Shown: piece by piece, positions 1 through 6,962 of the stretch
Layout of the letters: each line of letters starts with the position of its first letter
Position numbering within the stretch: position 1 is the stretch's first letter
Source: Ferrimonas aestuarii
GTDB taxonomy: Bacteria; Pseudomonadota; Gammaproteobacteria; Enterobacterales; Shewanellaceae
Assembly: GCF_005116665.1 (NCBI RefSeq)
Contig: NZ_SWCJ01000001.1
Span: 124,001-188,000 of the forward strand
DNA: 64,000 nt
Direction: 5' to 3'
Notes under the pieces: generated by a model
Database searches by the model: none
What the model was told of the DNA's origin: nothing
What the model saw: only the letters and a program-made list of their open reading frames with translations
Made by a program: the position numbers and the translations under genes

Positions 1-25
1 GGTTCGAATCCCTCCCTCACCGCCA
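1..25 (+). tRNA. tRNA-Ser (probably GCU), 3' end only
   Basis: The window opens inside a tRNA: the T-loop GGTTCGAATCC is followed by an acceptor 3' strand CCTCACC, discriminator G and encoded CCA. The same 3' end is found in E. coli tRNA-Ser(GCU), where serV directly precedes the argVYZQ tRNA-Arg(ACG) genes. The six tRNA-Arg(ACG) genes that follow here give the same order. The anticodon lies outside the window, so the identity is inferred from the 3' end and synteny. Confidence 0.7.
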
Positions 26-29
26 TTGC

Positions 30-106
30 GCGCTCGTAGCTCAGCTGGATAGAGTACCTGGCTACGAACCAGGCGGTCGGAGGTTCGAATCCTCCCGAGC
101 GCGCCA
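30..106 (+). tRNA. tRNA-Arg(ACG), copy 1, acceptor type A
   Basis: A 77-nt cloverleaf with acceptor stem GCGCTCG/CGAGCGC, anticodon loop CTACGAA (ACG, read as ICG), T-loop GGTTCGAATCC and encoded CCA. It starts 4 nt after the tRNA-Ser end, so the two are surely cotranscribed. It is followed at once by a structured spacer unit that ends in a second copy of its own last 17 nt. Confidence 0.97.
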
Positions 107-244
107 TATTATTGATGTCTGAGCGGAGCTCAGATTATCATTGCGTCACGGTCGGATTGCCGGCCTTCGGGACAAGCCCTACGGCGGTTATACCGGCGAA
201 AGCGTTGCTTTCTAACTTCCGTTATAACCCTCCCGAGCGCGCCA
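107..244 (+). repeat. tRNA-tail spacer unit 1 (type A tail)
   Basis: A 138-bp unit between tRNA-Arg copy 1 and the next terminator. It holds a hairpin TCTGAGC/GCTCAGA (118-134), a segment shared by all units (CGGTCGGATTGCCGG), and a long stem GGTTATA (186-192) pairing with TATAACC (223-229). The long stem encloses GAAAGC-GTT-GCTTTC (198-212). The unit ends at 228-244 in CCCTCCCGAGCGCGCCA, a copy of the 3' end of the type A tRNA-Arg. No protein is likely. It resembles in design the repeats behind E. coli tyrT tRNA genes. Confidence 0.85.
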
Positions 245-254
245 TTATTTAAGG

Positions 255-285
255 AAGCCACGCAAAAGTGCTTGCGTGGCTTTTA
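255..285 (+). terminator. Rho-independent terminator in the tRNA cluster
   Basis: The arms AGCCACGCA and TGCGTGGCT flank a short loop and are followed by TTTATTTT. It lies after spacer unit 1 and before tRNA-Arg copy 2, so either termination is partial or copy 2 has its own promoter in the 30 bp that follow. Confidence 0.75.
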
Positions 286-317
286 TTTTCCCCAAGGGGA
301 AGACAACAATTTGAAGT

Positions 318-394
318 GCGTCCTTAGCTCAGCTGGATAGAGTACCTGGCTACGAACCAGGCGGTCGGAGGTTCGAATCCTCCAGGACGCGCCA
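318..394 (+). tRNA. tRNA-Arg(ACG), copy 2, acceptor type B
   Basis: A 77-nt tRNA identical to copy 1 in the D arm, anticodon arm (ACG) and variable region. Its acceptor stem is GCGTCCT/AGGACGC instead of GCGCTCG/CGAGCGC, so both strands changed together. The CCA is encoded. It is followed by a spacer unit whose tail carries the same type B acceptor strand. Confidence 0.97.
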
Positions 395-531
395 TTTTAA
401 ATTGCTACCTGAGCAAGCTCAGGTGCTGTTGGCGACTTAGGTCGGATTGCCGGCCTTCGGACGAGTCCTACGGCGTTTATGCGGCGAAAGCGTTGCTTTC
501 TTACTCCGCAGAAACCCTCCAGGACGCGCCA
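395..531 (+). repeat. tRNA-tail spacer unit 2 (type B tail)
   Basis: A 137-bp unit with hairpin CCTGAGC-AA-GCTCAGG, the shared GGTCGGATTGCCGG segment, and a long stem GTTT-A-TGCGG pairing with CCGCA-G-AAAC around GAAAGC-GTT-GCTTTC. It ends at 515-531 in CCCTCCAGGACGCGCCA, the 3' end of the type B tRNA. The stem bases differ from those of unit 1 but still pair. Confidence 0.85.
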
Positions 532-575
532 TCTTATTGATTATCTGATTAGATTCAGATAATAGTGAAAAATAC

Positions 576-652
576 GCGCTCGTAGCTCAGCTGGATAGAG
601 TACCTGGCTACGAACCAGGCGGTCGGAGGTTCGAATCCTCCCGAGCGCGCCA
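576..652 (+). tRNA. tRNA-Arg(ACG), copy 3, acceptor type A
   Basis: A 77-nt tRNA with acceptor GCGCTCG/CGAGCGC, anticodon ACG and encoded CCA. It is preceded by the hairpin TTATCTGA/TCAGATAA. No tail unit follows, and copy 4 begins 27 nt downstream. Confidence 0.97.
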
Positions 653-679
653 TTTTCTCACACAACAACAAGTTTCTGC

Positions 680-756
680 GCGCTCGTAGCTCAGCTGGAT
701 AGAGTACCTGGCTACGAACCAGGCGGTCGGAGGTTCGAATCCTCCCGAGCGCGCCA
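680..756 (+). tRNA. tRNA-Arg(ACG), copy 4, acceptor type A
   Basis: A 77-nt tRNA identical to copies 1 and 3, anticodon ACG, encoded CCA. It is followed by a 34-nt A/T-rich spacer with a small TAATTC/GAATTA hairpin and then copy 5. It has no tail unit. Confidence 0.97.
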
Positions 757-790
757 TTATTTTTAGTAATTCTTAGAATTATCTAAATCT

Positions 791-867
791 GCGTCCTTAG
801 CTCAGCTGGATAGAGTACCTGGCTACGAACCAGGCGGTCGGAGGTTCGAATCCTCCAGGACGCGCCA
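791..867 (+). tRNA. tRNA-Arg(ACG), copy 5, acceptor type B
   Basis: A 77-nt tRNA with acceptor GCGTCCT/AGGACGC, anticodon ACG and encoded CCA, identical to copy 2. It is followed by a type B tail unit. Confidence 0.97.
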
Positions 868-1003
868 TTTTAAATGCTGCCTGAGCAAGCTCAGGGGCGG
901 TTGGCGACTTAGGTCGGATTGCCGGCCTTCAGACAAGTCCTACGGCGTTTATGCGGCGAAAGCGTTGCTTTCTTACTCCGCAGAAACCCTCCAGGACGCG
1001 CCA
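868..1003 (+). repeat. tRNA-tail spacer unit 3 (type B tail)
   Basis: A 136-bp near copy of unit 2: hairpin CCTGAGC/GCTCAGG, shared GGTCGGATTGCCGG segment, the TGCGG/CCGCA long stem with GAAAGC/GCTTTC inside, and a type B tRNA tail at 987-1003 (CCCTCCAGGACGCGCCA). Confidence 0.85.
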
Positions 1004-1055
1004 TTTTTAAATCGAACTCAATTTCATGGAAGTTCGACTACAATCAAGTTTCTGC

Positions 1056-1132
1056 GCGCTCGTAGCTCAGCTGGATAGAGTACCTGGCTACGAACCAGGC
1101 GGTCGGAGGTTCGAATCCTCCCGAGCGCGCCA
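1056..1132 (+). tRNA. tRNA-Arg(ACG), copy 6, acceptor type A
   Basis: The last tRNA of the cluster: 77 nt, acceptor GCGCTCG/CGAGCGC, anticodon ACG, encoded CCA. It is followed directly by the tandem tail-unit array, whose first unit starts with a strong terminator. Confidence 0.97.
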
Positions 1133-1624
1133 TCATTTATAATGAAGCCCGAGCAGTGCTCGGGTTTTTTTATGCGCGTTCGGTCGGATTGCCGGCCTGC
1201 GGGCAAGCCCTTTGGCGTGATACCGGCGAAAGCGCTGCTTTCTAACTTCCGTTATCACCCTCCCGAGCGCGCCATCATTTATAATGAAGCCCGAGCAGTG
1301 CTCGGGTTTTTTTATGCGCGTTCGGTCGGATTGCCGGCCTGCGGGCAAGCCCTTCGGCGTGATACCGGCGAAAGCGCTGCTTTCTAACTTCCGTTATCAC
1401 CCTCCCGAGCGCGCCATCATTTATAATGAAGCCCGAGCAGTGCTCGGGTTTTTTTATGCGCGTTCGGTCGTATTGCCGACCTGCGGGCAAGCCCTTCGGC
1501 GTGATACCGGCGAAAGCGTTGCTTTCTAACTTCCGTTATCACCCTCCCGAGCGCGCCATCATTTATAATGAAGCCCGAGCAGTGCTCGGGTTTTTTATGC
1601 GCGTTCGGTCGGATTGCCGGCCTT
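1133..1624 (+). repeat. tandem array of 142-bp tRNA-tail units (about 3.5 copies)
   Basis: Three full units (1133-1274, 1275-1416, 1417-1558) and a partial fourth to about 1624, with an exact 142-bp period. Each unit starts with the terminator hairpin CCCGAGC-AGT-GCTCGGG plus a T tract. It then carries the shared CGGTCGG...TGCCG segment, a stem GTGATA/TATCAC enclosing GAAAGC/GCTTTC, and ends in the 17-nt type A tRNA tail CCCTCCCGAGCGCGCCA. Units differ at only a few bases. The fourth copy breaks off after CGGATTGCCGGCC. Short open frames of 71-89 codons cross the array on both strands only because its period is not a multiple of three. Confidence 0.9.
1148..1171 (+). terminator. tRNA operon terminator, first of four in tandem
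   Basis: CCCGAGC-AGT-GCTCGGG followed by seven T, 16 nt after tRNA-Arg copy 6. Because it is part of the 142-bp unit it recurs at about 1290, 1432 and 1574. This is the likely end of the tRNA transcript. Confidence 0.85.
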
Positions 1625-1779
1625 GGGTCACGCCTGAACTTTTCCATGTATCGAGAATCCGTTTAACCCCTAATAAGCGCTTTACGCTGTCCTGACAGCG
1701 TTAGGGATACCAAGTTCGTATAATGCGTTGGAAGTGTTTCTGGGGGCGGCTGTGGCTTTGTGGGGAGGAGGGGGAAACC

Positions 1780-1810
1780 CTCAGTGACTTCATAAGTTGA
1801 AGTCACTGAG
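1780..1810 (-). terminator. inverted repeat at the 3' end of nadE
   Basis: A perfect 13-bp inverted repeat (arms CTCAGTGACTTCA and TGAAGTCACTGAG, loop of 5). It lies 10 nt past the nadE stop and is followed on the minus strand by GGGTTTCC. The T tract is short, so it may stabilise the mRNA end rather than terminate strongly. The 150 bp between it and the tRNA array hold only a small hairpin (CGCTGTC-CT-GACAGCG, 1685-1700). Confidence 0.6.
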
Positions 1811-1820
1811 TATTCTGGAA

Positions 1821-2651
1821 TCAGTCGTAGATGGTGGGAATAGGTTGGCGTTTATGTTGAGTCGCCTTGTAGATCCCTATTAGTTTGGCCTCAGCTTCTG
1901 CCTCGATGGTCTTTCCTTCCAGAAAATCATCAATTTGATCGTAGGTCAGGCCTAGAGCTACTTCGTCTTCCAGTTGAGGGCGGTCCTCCTCCAGATCGGC
2001 CGTTGGAGCTTTGACGACCAGGCGTTCTGGGGCGCCAAGGTAGCTCGCGAGTTTACGCACTTGGCGCTTGTTAAGACCGAAGATAGGCGCTAAGTCGCAG
2101 GCTCCATCACCATGCTTGGTGTAAAAGCCGGTGATGTTCTCGGCACTGTGATCGGTTCCAGCCACTAAGCCGCCAACGAGTCCAGCAATCTCATATTGAG
2201 CGACCATGCGCATGCGCGCTTTAACGTTACCTTTGACGAAATCAACTTTGGCGACATCGCTGGTATCGATGCCAGCTTCTGCCACTGCATTAAGAGTGTC
2301 GGTGTGAACCCCATCGACTCCTGCTTTGACGTTTACCGTTACCAGCTTGCTGGGCTCGATAAATCGGCATGCCATTTGTGCTTCATCTTCATCCTGCTGG
2401 GTTCCATAAGGCAGGCGCACAGCAATGAACTGGTATTCAGGTTGAGCTAAATCTTGGTTTAAGCCATCGATGGCCAATTGGCATAAACGGCCGGTCAGGC
2501 TGGAGTCGACACCGCCGCTAATGCCTAGAACCACGGCTTTGCAGCCCGATTGTTTGAGTTTGCTTTGAATAAATGCCACACGGCGAGTGACTTCAAACTC
2601 TGGCTCAATATCTGCCAATACCTTCATTTCCCTAAGGATCTGCCCTTTCAC
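1821..2651 (-). CDS. nadE: NH3-dependent NAD(+) synthetase
   Basis: NadE makes NAD from deamido-NAD, ATP and ammonia, the last step of NAD synthesis in the cytosol. The 276-residue protein is the usual length of the ammonia-dependent form and lacks the nitrilase domain of the glutamine-dependent enzymes. The PP-loop SGGVDSS follows VVLGI near residue 45. GTDHSAE, the KHGDG substrate loop and [12 protein letters not shown] are present. I place the start at a GTG (2651) because GGAG lies 6 nt before it and the N-terminus then reads [12 protein letters not shown], as in Shewanella-type NadE. A TTG 12 nt upstream and an ATG 24 nt downstream are less likely. It is monocistronic, and the LysR gene upstream ends in its own hairpin. 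Confidence 0.96.
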   Translation of the reverse strand: MKGQILREMKVLADIEPEFEVTRRVAFIQSKLKQSGCKAVVLGISGGVDSSLTGRLCQLAIDGLNQDLAQPEYQFIAVRLPYGTQQDEDEAQMACRFIEPSKLVTVNVKAGVDGVHTDTLNAVAEAGIDTSDVAKVDFVKGNVKARMRMVAQYEIAGLVGGLVAGTDHSAENITGFYTKHGDGACDLAPIFGLNKRQVRKLASYLGAPERLVVKAPTADLEEDRPQLEDEVALGLTYDQIDDFLEGKTIEAEAEAKLIGIYKATQHKRQPIPTIYD

Positions 2652-2839
2652 TGGATACTCCAACTGATTCGATACATGGGGTTAATCTATCACTGCCTTT
2701 TACGAGGGAAAAGGCCGTATAGGTCATCGACAAGCGATTGTGATGACCTAATAGTCGATAGCGCCACATTGCAAGTGTGATCTGGGTCAATTACTGCTTG
2801 CTGCGTGGGTTGCACTTGATCACAGTTGCTGAATTTTAA

Positions 2840-2858
2840 CCATCAGCTTTGCTGATGG
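2840..2858 (-). terminator. terminator of the LysR gene
   Basis: CCATCAGC-TTT-GCTGATGG lies 12 nt past the LysR stop codon and is followed on the minus strand by TTAAAATT. It separates the LysR gene from nadE. Confidence 0.6.
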
Positions 2859-2870
2859 TGCATAGTGGTT

Positions 2871-3773
2871 TTATTGATGAATATGCTTAGAAATGAGACT
2901 TTTGGCCTCATTAAATATGCATTCTCGAATAGGATTGTCAGCACTGTCTTTGCGCCATATAAACGAAAGTGTTCGTGTCATATCCATCTCCGGTACATTG
3001 AGGGCGACCAGTCGGCCCTCGGCGAGGTCTTTGGCAACGTCGAGATAGGGAAGGCAGCTTAAATAATAGCCTTGGATCACTAAGTTTCTTAACACTGGCA
3101 CATGCTCATACTCACGCCACACATCGAGCTCTGGTGCGAGGTGGTGAATGGCGGTGTTAAAGATACGGCGAGTACCAGCACCGGGCTCTCGCAGTACCCA
3201 CTTAGCTTGGCTAAGTTGTATGGGACTTATCTGTTGATATTGGGCATAGGGATGGTGTTTACCGGCGACGATCACTAGGTGGTCTTCTCGCCATACTTTT
3301 TGGGCGATACGGCTGTCATCACAGCGTCCTTCAATGATGCCCAGATCATAGTGGTAATCCAAAATTCCATTAATTACCTTTTCGGTGTTTTTAACTTCAA
3401 GATCGACCCTAACTTCAGGGAAATCGCTGTCAATCCTGCTAATTAATGTGGGCACCAGGTGCTCGGCCGCGGTCTGGCTAGCCGCCAAAGTGATCTCACC
3501 ACTGACCAGGTGTTGGTCATAGAGTCCTAACTCAATTTGACGAGCATCATCGAGCAGTTTTTTGGCTTTTGGTCGCAGCCAGTGACCCCAATGGCTGAGC
3601 ACCATTCGTTTACCATGGCGCTCAAATAAGGGCCGACCTAGACTGCGCTCCAATTGAGATAGGGACATGCTGGCTGCGGACTGGGTCATGGCCAGTTGAT
3701 TGGCGGCCTTTGACACGCCTCCGGTTTCGGCAATTGCATGAAAAACGGCCAACTGTTTAAGGGAAAATCGCAT
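2871..3773 (-). CDS. LysR-family transcriptional regulator, YeiE/CbbR-like
   Basis: A LysR-type regulator of about 300 residues with an N-terminal winged helix (FSLKQLAVFHAIAETGGVSKAANQL, AASMSLSQLERSLG) and a C-terminal substrate-binding domain carrying LREPGAGTRRIF and DYHYDLGIIEG. These phrases place it near YeiE and related regulators, but the effector and targets are not evident. The open frame extends 19 codons upstream to 3830. I chose the ATG at 3773 because it brings the HTH to the usual position (MRFSLKQLAVF). No Shine-Dalgarno sequence is clear at any of the possible starts. The divergent neighbour is a CBS-pair protein about 165 bp away, a plausible target. Confidence 0.88.
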   Translation of the reverse strand: MRFSLKQLAVFHAIAETGGVSKAANQLAMTQSAASMSLSQLERSLGRPLFERHGKRMVLSHWGHWLRPKAKKLLDDARQIELGLYDQHLVSGEITLAASQTAAEHLVPTLISRIDSDFPEVRVDLEVKNTEKVINGILDYHYDLGIIEGRCDDSRIAQKVWREDHLVIVAGKHHPYAQYQQISPIQLSQAKWVLREPGAGTRRIFNTAIHHLAPELDVWREYEHVPVLRNLVIQGYYLSCLPYLDVAKDLAEGRLVALNVPEMDMTRTLSFIWRKDSADNPIRECIFNEAKSLISKHIHQ

Positions 3774-3938
3774 TCGAAAAAACACCGAATAAGGATGATG
3801 TTTCATTAGACCACAAAACCAACAATGCATCAGTTTTATTGAATAAATCTGGAAGCAATATCAATTATCTGATTCTTGAAGTTCGGGGTAATCTGAGGAC
3901 GTAGATAGAGCACAACAATAAAAAAGGTAGGTAATGTG

Positions 3939-4451
3939 ATGACTCGTTTTCAGAAAGTGGCTGATTATATGCACCCGCCCAAAGTGGTGCTTGCCCCCAC
4001 TCAGACCATCACTGACGCGTTAGCCATAATGCAGCAATCTCAAGCCGGTTGGGCGCCGGTTGTGGACAGTCGAAACCAGTTGGTTGGCGTGTTGACGGAG
4101 CACGATCTTCTCATCGACCTTTGGTGTTGTGATTATCGTCCGTCCATGGATTTAACAGTACAAGAACTGATGCAGCAGCAGGTGGTGGCATTGAGCCCAA
4201 GGGATCTGATTCGAGATTTAGCCGAGCAGATCTGCATCGATGTTGAGCAGGTTTACCCAACGTCGGTGATGGGACGAGCAACTGCGTTGTGTTCATTGTC
4301 CCTTAAAGAGCGGGTTCGCCAAAGTAAACCCGCTAAGCCTCATCAATATCCTGTGGTGGAAAACGGCCAATTGGTGGGCACCATGAGCCGTCACGATCTA
4401 TTGCGAGCCCTGAGCCCCCTATATGGCGAATCGGTAGCTAAAGCCAGTTAA
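3939..4451 (+). CDS. CBS-domain pair protein
   Basis: A 170-residue stand-alone CBS (Bateman) module. CBS motif 1 is at about residues 9-60 (TQTITDALAIMQQSQAGWAPVVD...LVGVLTEHDLL). CBS motif 2 is longer, at about 75-165, with an insert before QYPVVENGQLVGTMSRHDLL. Such pairs bind adenine nucleotides or SAM and act as sensors, but no partner enzyme is fused or adjacent. AGGTAGG precedes the ATG at 3939; an in-frame GTG 3 nt earlier is less likely. It is divergent from the LysR gene. Downstream an inverted repeat CTGGTGGC/GCCACCAG (4458-4483) may end the transcript. Confidence 0.88.
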   Translation: MTRFQKVADYMHPPKVVLAPTQTITDALAIMQQSQAGWAPVVDSRNQLVGVLTEHDLLIDLWCCDYRPSMDLTVQELMQQQVVALSPRDLIRDLAEQICIDVEQVYPTSVMGRATALCSLSLKERVRQSKPAKPHQYPVVENGQLVGTMSRHDLLRALSPLYGESVAKAS

Positions 4452-4639
4452 CTCATGCTGGTGGCTCGAGTATGGCCACCAGTTATCCATTGCCCCTGTC
4501 GCTTGATTGTCATGTTGGTACATCACTACCTCAGTAGAATGTCGAGTTAGCAGTTGAGTTCGCCTAAAGTGTGGTGTGCTTTCAGCGGCGGGGCGATTTA
4601 GGGATCCGACACACACAGGCAGAGGGATCTGCCCTCCCT

Positions 4640-4677
4640 AATCAATAAAAAAGGAGAGCTGGGCTCTCCTTTTTTAT
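4640..4677. terminator. bidirectional terminator between CBS and MerC genes
   Basis: AAAAAAGGAGAGC-TGG-GCTCTCCTTTTTTA is a symmetrical hairpin with A and T tracts on both sides, between convergent genes. It can terminate both. Confidence 0.85.
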
Positions 4678-4688
4678 CTCAGCGAAAT

Positions 4689-5090
4689 TCAGTGATCACA
4701 CTGTTTGCGACGACATAGAGTAAAGTTACGTATGTGAGCGCCCGCTATGGTTGCTGCGCCCACTAAAGTGGCGATCTTCTCCCCGTTCTCTCCAAGTACG
4801 TCGTGTCCCCAGATGCCAGTGAAAAGCAAAGTGATCAGGCCTAAGGTGCCAAAAATGGCAACGGCTATATCTTTGTGTTGCTTACAGCCCAAGCTTAAGG
4901 AGAGCATGCTTAAAGGAACCACCAGCCACAACAGCAGTTGATGGAAGGCTTCCTGCCCTAAAATGGTGGTTCCCAAGCTAGGTGATAGGGTTAGCAGCAG
5001 TGGCAGTGTTAAGCAGTGGATGGCGCAGAGTGCCGATGCTGAGATGGCGTATTTATCGAGACTCGGGCTAAATTCGGACAGGGCTTTCAT
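4689..5090 (-). CDS. MerC-domain inner-membrane protein
   Basis: A 133-residue protein with four predicted membrane segments (about 15-40, 48-67, 72-92, 100-118) and the MerC signature CAIHC at residues 22-26 near the start of the first helix. MerC proteins move Hg(II), but chromosomal MerC-domain proteins outside mer operons are often linked to other metals. It ends in a Cys/His-rich tail (CRRKQCDH). No other mer gene is nearby. A sequence resembling a Zur box lies 25-48 bp before the ATG, so a role in zinc limitation is more likely here than mercury resistance (inference). Confidence 0.85.
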   Translation of the reverse strand: MKALSEFSPSLDKYAISASALCAIHCLTLPLLLTLSPSLGTTILGQEAFHQLLLWLVVPLSMLSLSLGCKQHKDIAVAIFGTLGLITLLFTGIWGHDVLGENGEKIATLVGAATIAGAHIRNFTLCRRKQCDH

Positions 5091-5114
5091 GGTAAATAAT
5101 ATCCATTTTCATTT

Positions 5115-5138
5115 GATTTGTTGCAACGTAACATATTT
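5115..5138 (-). promoter_or_regulatory. possible Zur operator upstream of the merC-like gene
   Basis: On the plus strand the site has TTGTT-N6-TAACAT in a partly palindromic A/T-rich setting (TGTTGCAACGTAACA). The rpmE2 upstream site at 31345-31368 has the same TTGTT-N6-TAACAT skeleton, and both fit the gammaproteobacterial Zur pattern TGTTAT...ATAACA. Only one half-site is strong here. Confidence 0.45.
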
Positions 5139-5168
5139 AGGGTGGCGAGTCGTGTATTTTAGGCAGGA

Positions 5169-6563
5169 CTAAATTGCTCCGTTGACTGATGCTCGATTTC
5201 CCAAGCACGCCGCTAATTCCACATGAATGCCGGGAAACTGCTTTTTGAGGGCTTGGGCGAGCCCTTTTTGCGCTAGGGGCGTGCCATGAATCAGGCGAAT
5301 CTGCTTAGGTAGGGTTGTCATTTTTCTGACAAATTTGATCAGATCCGGTTGGTCGGCATGGGCAGAATAGCCGCTGAGACTGTGTACTTTGGCATTGACC
5401 TGCATGAGCTCATCGTCGATGACCGCTTTGCCAGGGCCCGTCATCTGGCTGAGTCGGTGCCCCAAGGTGCCTTTTGCTTGATAGCCGACAAATAGGATGT
5501 CGGTGCGGGGATCGCCTGCTAGGGCTTTTAAGTAGTTAATAATTCGACCGCCACTGCACATTCCACTGGCGGCAATGATGATGGCGGGCTCGCCAGTTTT
5601 CGCGAGCCGATTGACCAAGGCTTGGTGATGTTGATGGCTATCTATGGTGATCAGTTGTTCGAAGTTCAGTGGGTGTCGCCCTTGAGCCACCTTTTGTTTG
5701 GCTTCGTTATCCCAAAGCCATTGCAGCTTCTGGTAACGGCGATTTATCTGGGAGGCCAACGGCGAGTCCAAAATGATCGGCAGACGTTGATGGACGGCGT
5801 TTTTCGATAAGTGAAACAGGATCTCTTCAATTTCGTAAAGCAGCTCCTGAGTTCGCCCAATGCTAAATGCTGGGATCAGCGTGGCTCCGCCATCAGCCAG
5901 CGTGTTTGACAGCAACTGTTTTAACCGTTCAGTGCGCTGGCTACGTTGCTGATGACTGCGGTTACCATAGGTGGATTCCATGACCAGTAGATCGGCTCGT
6001 TCTGGCGACACAGGATCTGGCAGCAGCGGTGTGTGGTAGCAGCCAAGATCGCCACTGAACACCACTCGCTGCTGATTTTTTAGTGCCACCTCCACCACGC
6101 TGGAGCCTAAAATGTGTCCCGCAGGGTTAAGCCGAATCATTGCCGCGGCGTCGCTGTCGATGGCGTGCCATTGATTGTACTCCACGGGGCGCAGCTGACG
6201 TTCTAGTTGGCCAAGCATCGCCTGAATAAGGCGACTGTCGGAGGTGATGCCTAGGGCGATGGCGTCCCGTAGGATCAAAGGCATCAATTCGGCACTGGCG
6301 TTGCTACAATAGATAGGGCCTCGAAACCCCTCGATGAGCAGGTGTGGCAGTCGGCCAATATGATCAATATGGCAGTGAGTAACGATCACCGCCTCGATGC
6401 CGTTAAGGCAAAAATCGATCTGTTTATCGTCATCGCCCAAACGCTGGCGCTCTTCTCCCTGAAATAGACCGCAATCGATGAGGACGGAGTGCTGTGAGTC
6501 CAGCCACAACTGGTGGCATGAGCCGGTTACGCCATTGCTGGCACCATGATGGGTGATTTTCAC
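5169..6563 (-). CDS. metallo-beta-lactamase fold beta-CASP RNA nuclease
   Basis: A beta-CASP RNA nuclease of about 464 residues in the YsH1/CPSF-73-like group. The metal motif HCHIDHIGR is at residues 63-71, a second ligand segment is GHILGSS, and FSGDLG and ESTYGNR follow. The C-terminal RMMBL part has SAHADQPDL and LIHGTP. These enzymes cut or degrade RNA in the cytosol. I prefer a GTG start (6563) with AAGGA 9 nt upstream; a TTG two codons earlier is possible. It is transcribed alone, with an apparently featureless upstream region. Confidence 0.9.
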   Translation of the reverse strand: MKITHHGASNGVTGSCHQLWLDSQHSVLIDCGLFQGEERQRLGDDDKQIDFCLNGIEAVIVTHCHIDHIGRLPHLLIEGFRGPIYCSNASAELMPLILRDAIALGITSDSRLIQAMLGQLERQLRPVEYNQWHAIDSDAAAMIRLNPAGHILGSSVVEVALKNQQRVVFSGDLGCYHTPLLPDPVSPERADLLVMESTYGNRSHQQRSQRTERLKQLLSNTLADGGATLIPAFSIGRTQELLYEIEEILFHLSKNAVHQRLPIILDSPLASQINRRYQKLQWLWDNEAKQKVAQGRHPLNFEQLITIDSHQHHQALVNRLAKTGEPAIIIAASGMCSGGRIINYLKALAGDPRTDILFVGYQAKGTLGHRLSQMTGPGKAVIDDELMQVNAKVHSLSGYSAHADQPDLIKFVRKMTTLPKQIRLIHGTPLAQKGLAQALKKQFPGIHVELAACLGNRASVNGAI

Positions 6564-6569
6564 CTGCAA

Positions 6570-6925
6570 ACTTCCTTATTAGCTTGTGCTAGGTGGCAAA
6601 ATCGGATTCCAGCGTCCTTCATCCTTGAAGTTCATCGCGCAGAGGATCCGCTTACTATCTTATAGCTGAATTTAGAAAAACCGTTGCCGTTGTTCCATGA
6701 TTTGGCTCAGTAATTTGCGGTTTCATTCACTTGAAGCCGACCTAAAGCGGCGGCTCTGAGCGACCAAGTCTTGGATTGCTTTCTTTGATGAGAAGCCGTT
6801 ATTTTCGACCTCGTGCGCCACTGTCAAAGACAAACCGCAATTAATTAGAACCGATATTAGTAGTGTTAAATCAAGGATATTCCTCTTAAGGTCAGCGATA
6901 ATAGGCTCTAATCAAAGCGGTATTT
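6570..6925. other. intergenic region, no gene seen
   Basis: About 355 bp between the divergent nuclease and ABC exporter genes. No open frame with a ribosome site, no RNA gene and no repeat was recognised. It is moderately A/T-rich near 6840-6920, where the promoter of the exporter probably lies. Confidence 0.5.
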
Positions 6926-6952
6926 GACTGACCGAACCGGGTCAGTCGTTTT
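6926..6952 (+). promoter_or_regulatory. leader hairpin with T tract before the ABC exporter
   Basis: GACTGACC (6926-6933) pairs perfectly with GGTCAGTC (6940-6947), and GTTTT follows. The Shine-Dalgarno AGGA (6953-6956) comes right after. The form is that of an intrinsic terminator or a structure controlling access to the ribosome site. Confidence 0.5.
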
Positions 6953-6962
6953 AGGAACACAC

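Noticed and set aside
107..1624. tRNA 3'-end copies as attL/attR scars of integrative elements.
   Set aside because: No integrase, excisionase or cargo gene lies between copies; the units are short, structured and tandem. An ancient integration origin cannot be excluded, but present evidence favours a spacer element.
1133..1624. CRISPR array.
   Set aside because: The whole 142-bp unit repeats; there are no short direct repeats with unique spacers and no cas genes.
1024..1695. Open frames of 60-89 codons on both strands across the tRNA cluster and tandem repeats.
   Set aside because: They arise from repeated tRNA/spacer DNA, read the same repeat in shifting frames, have no ribosome sites and overlap tRNA genes on either strand.
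4689..5090. Mercury resistance operon.
   Set aside because: Only a MerC-domain protein is present; no merR, merA, merT or merP lies nearby.
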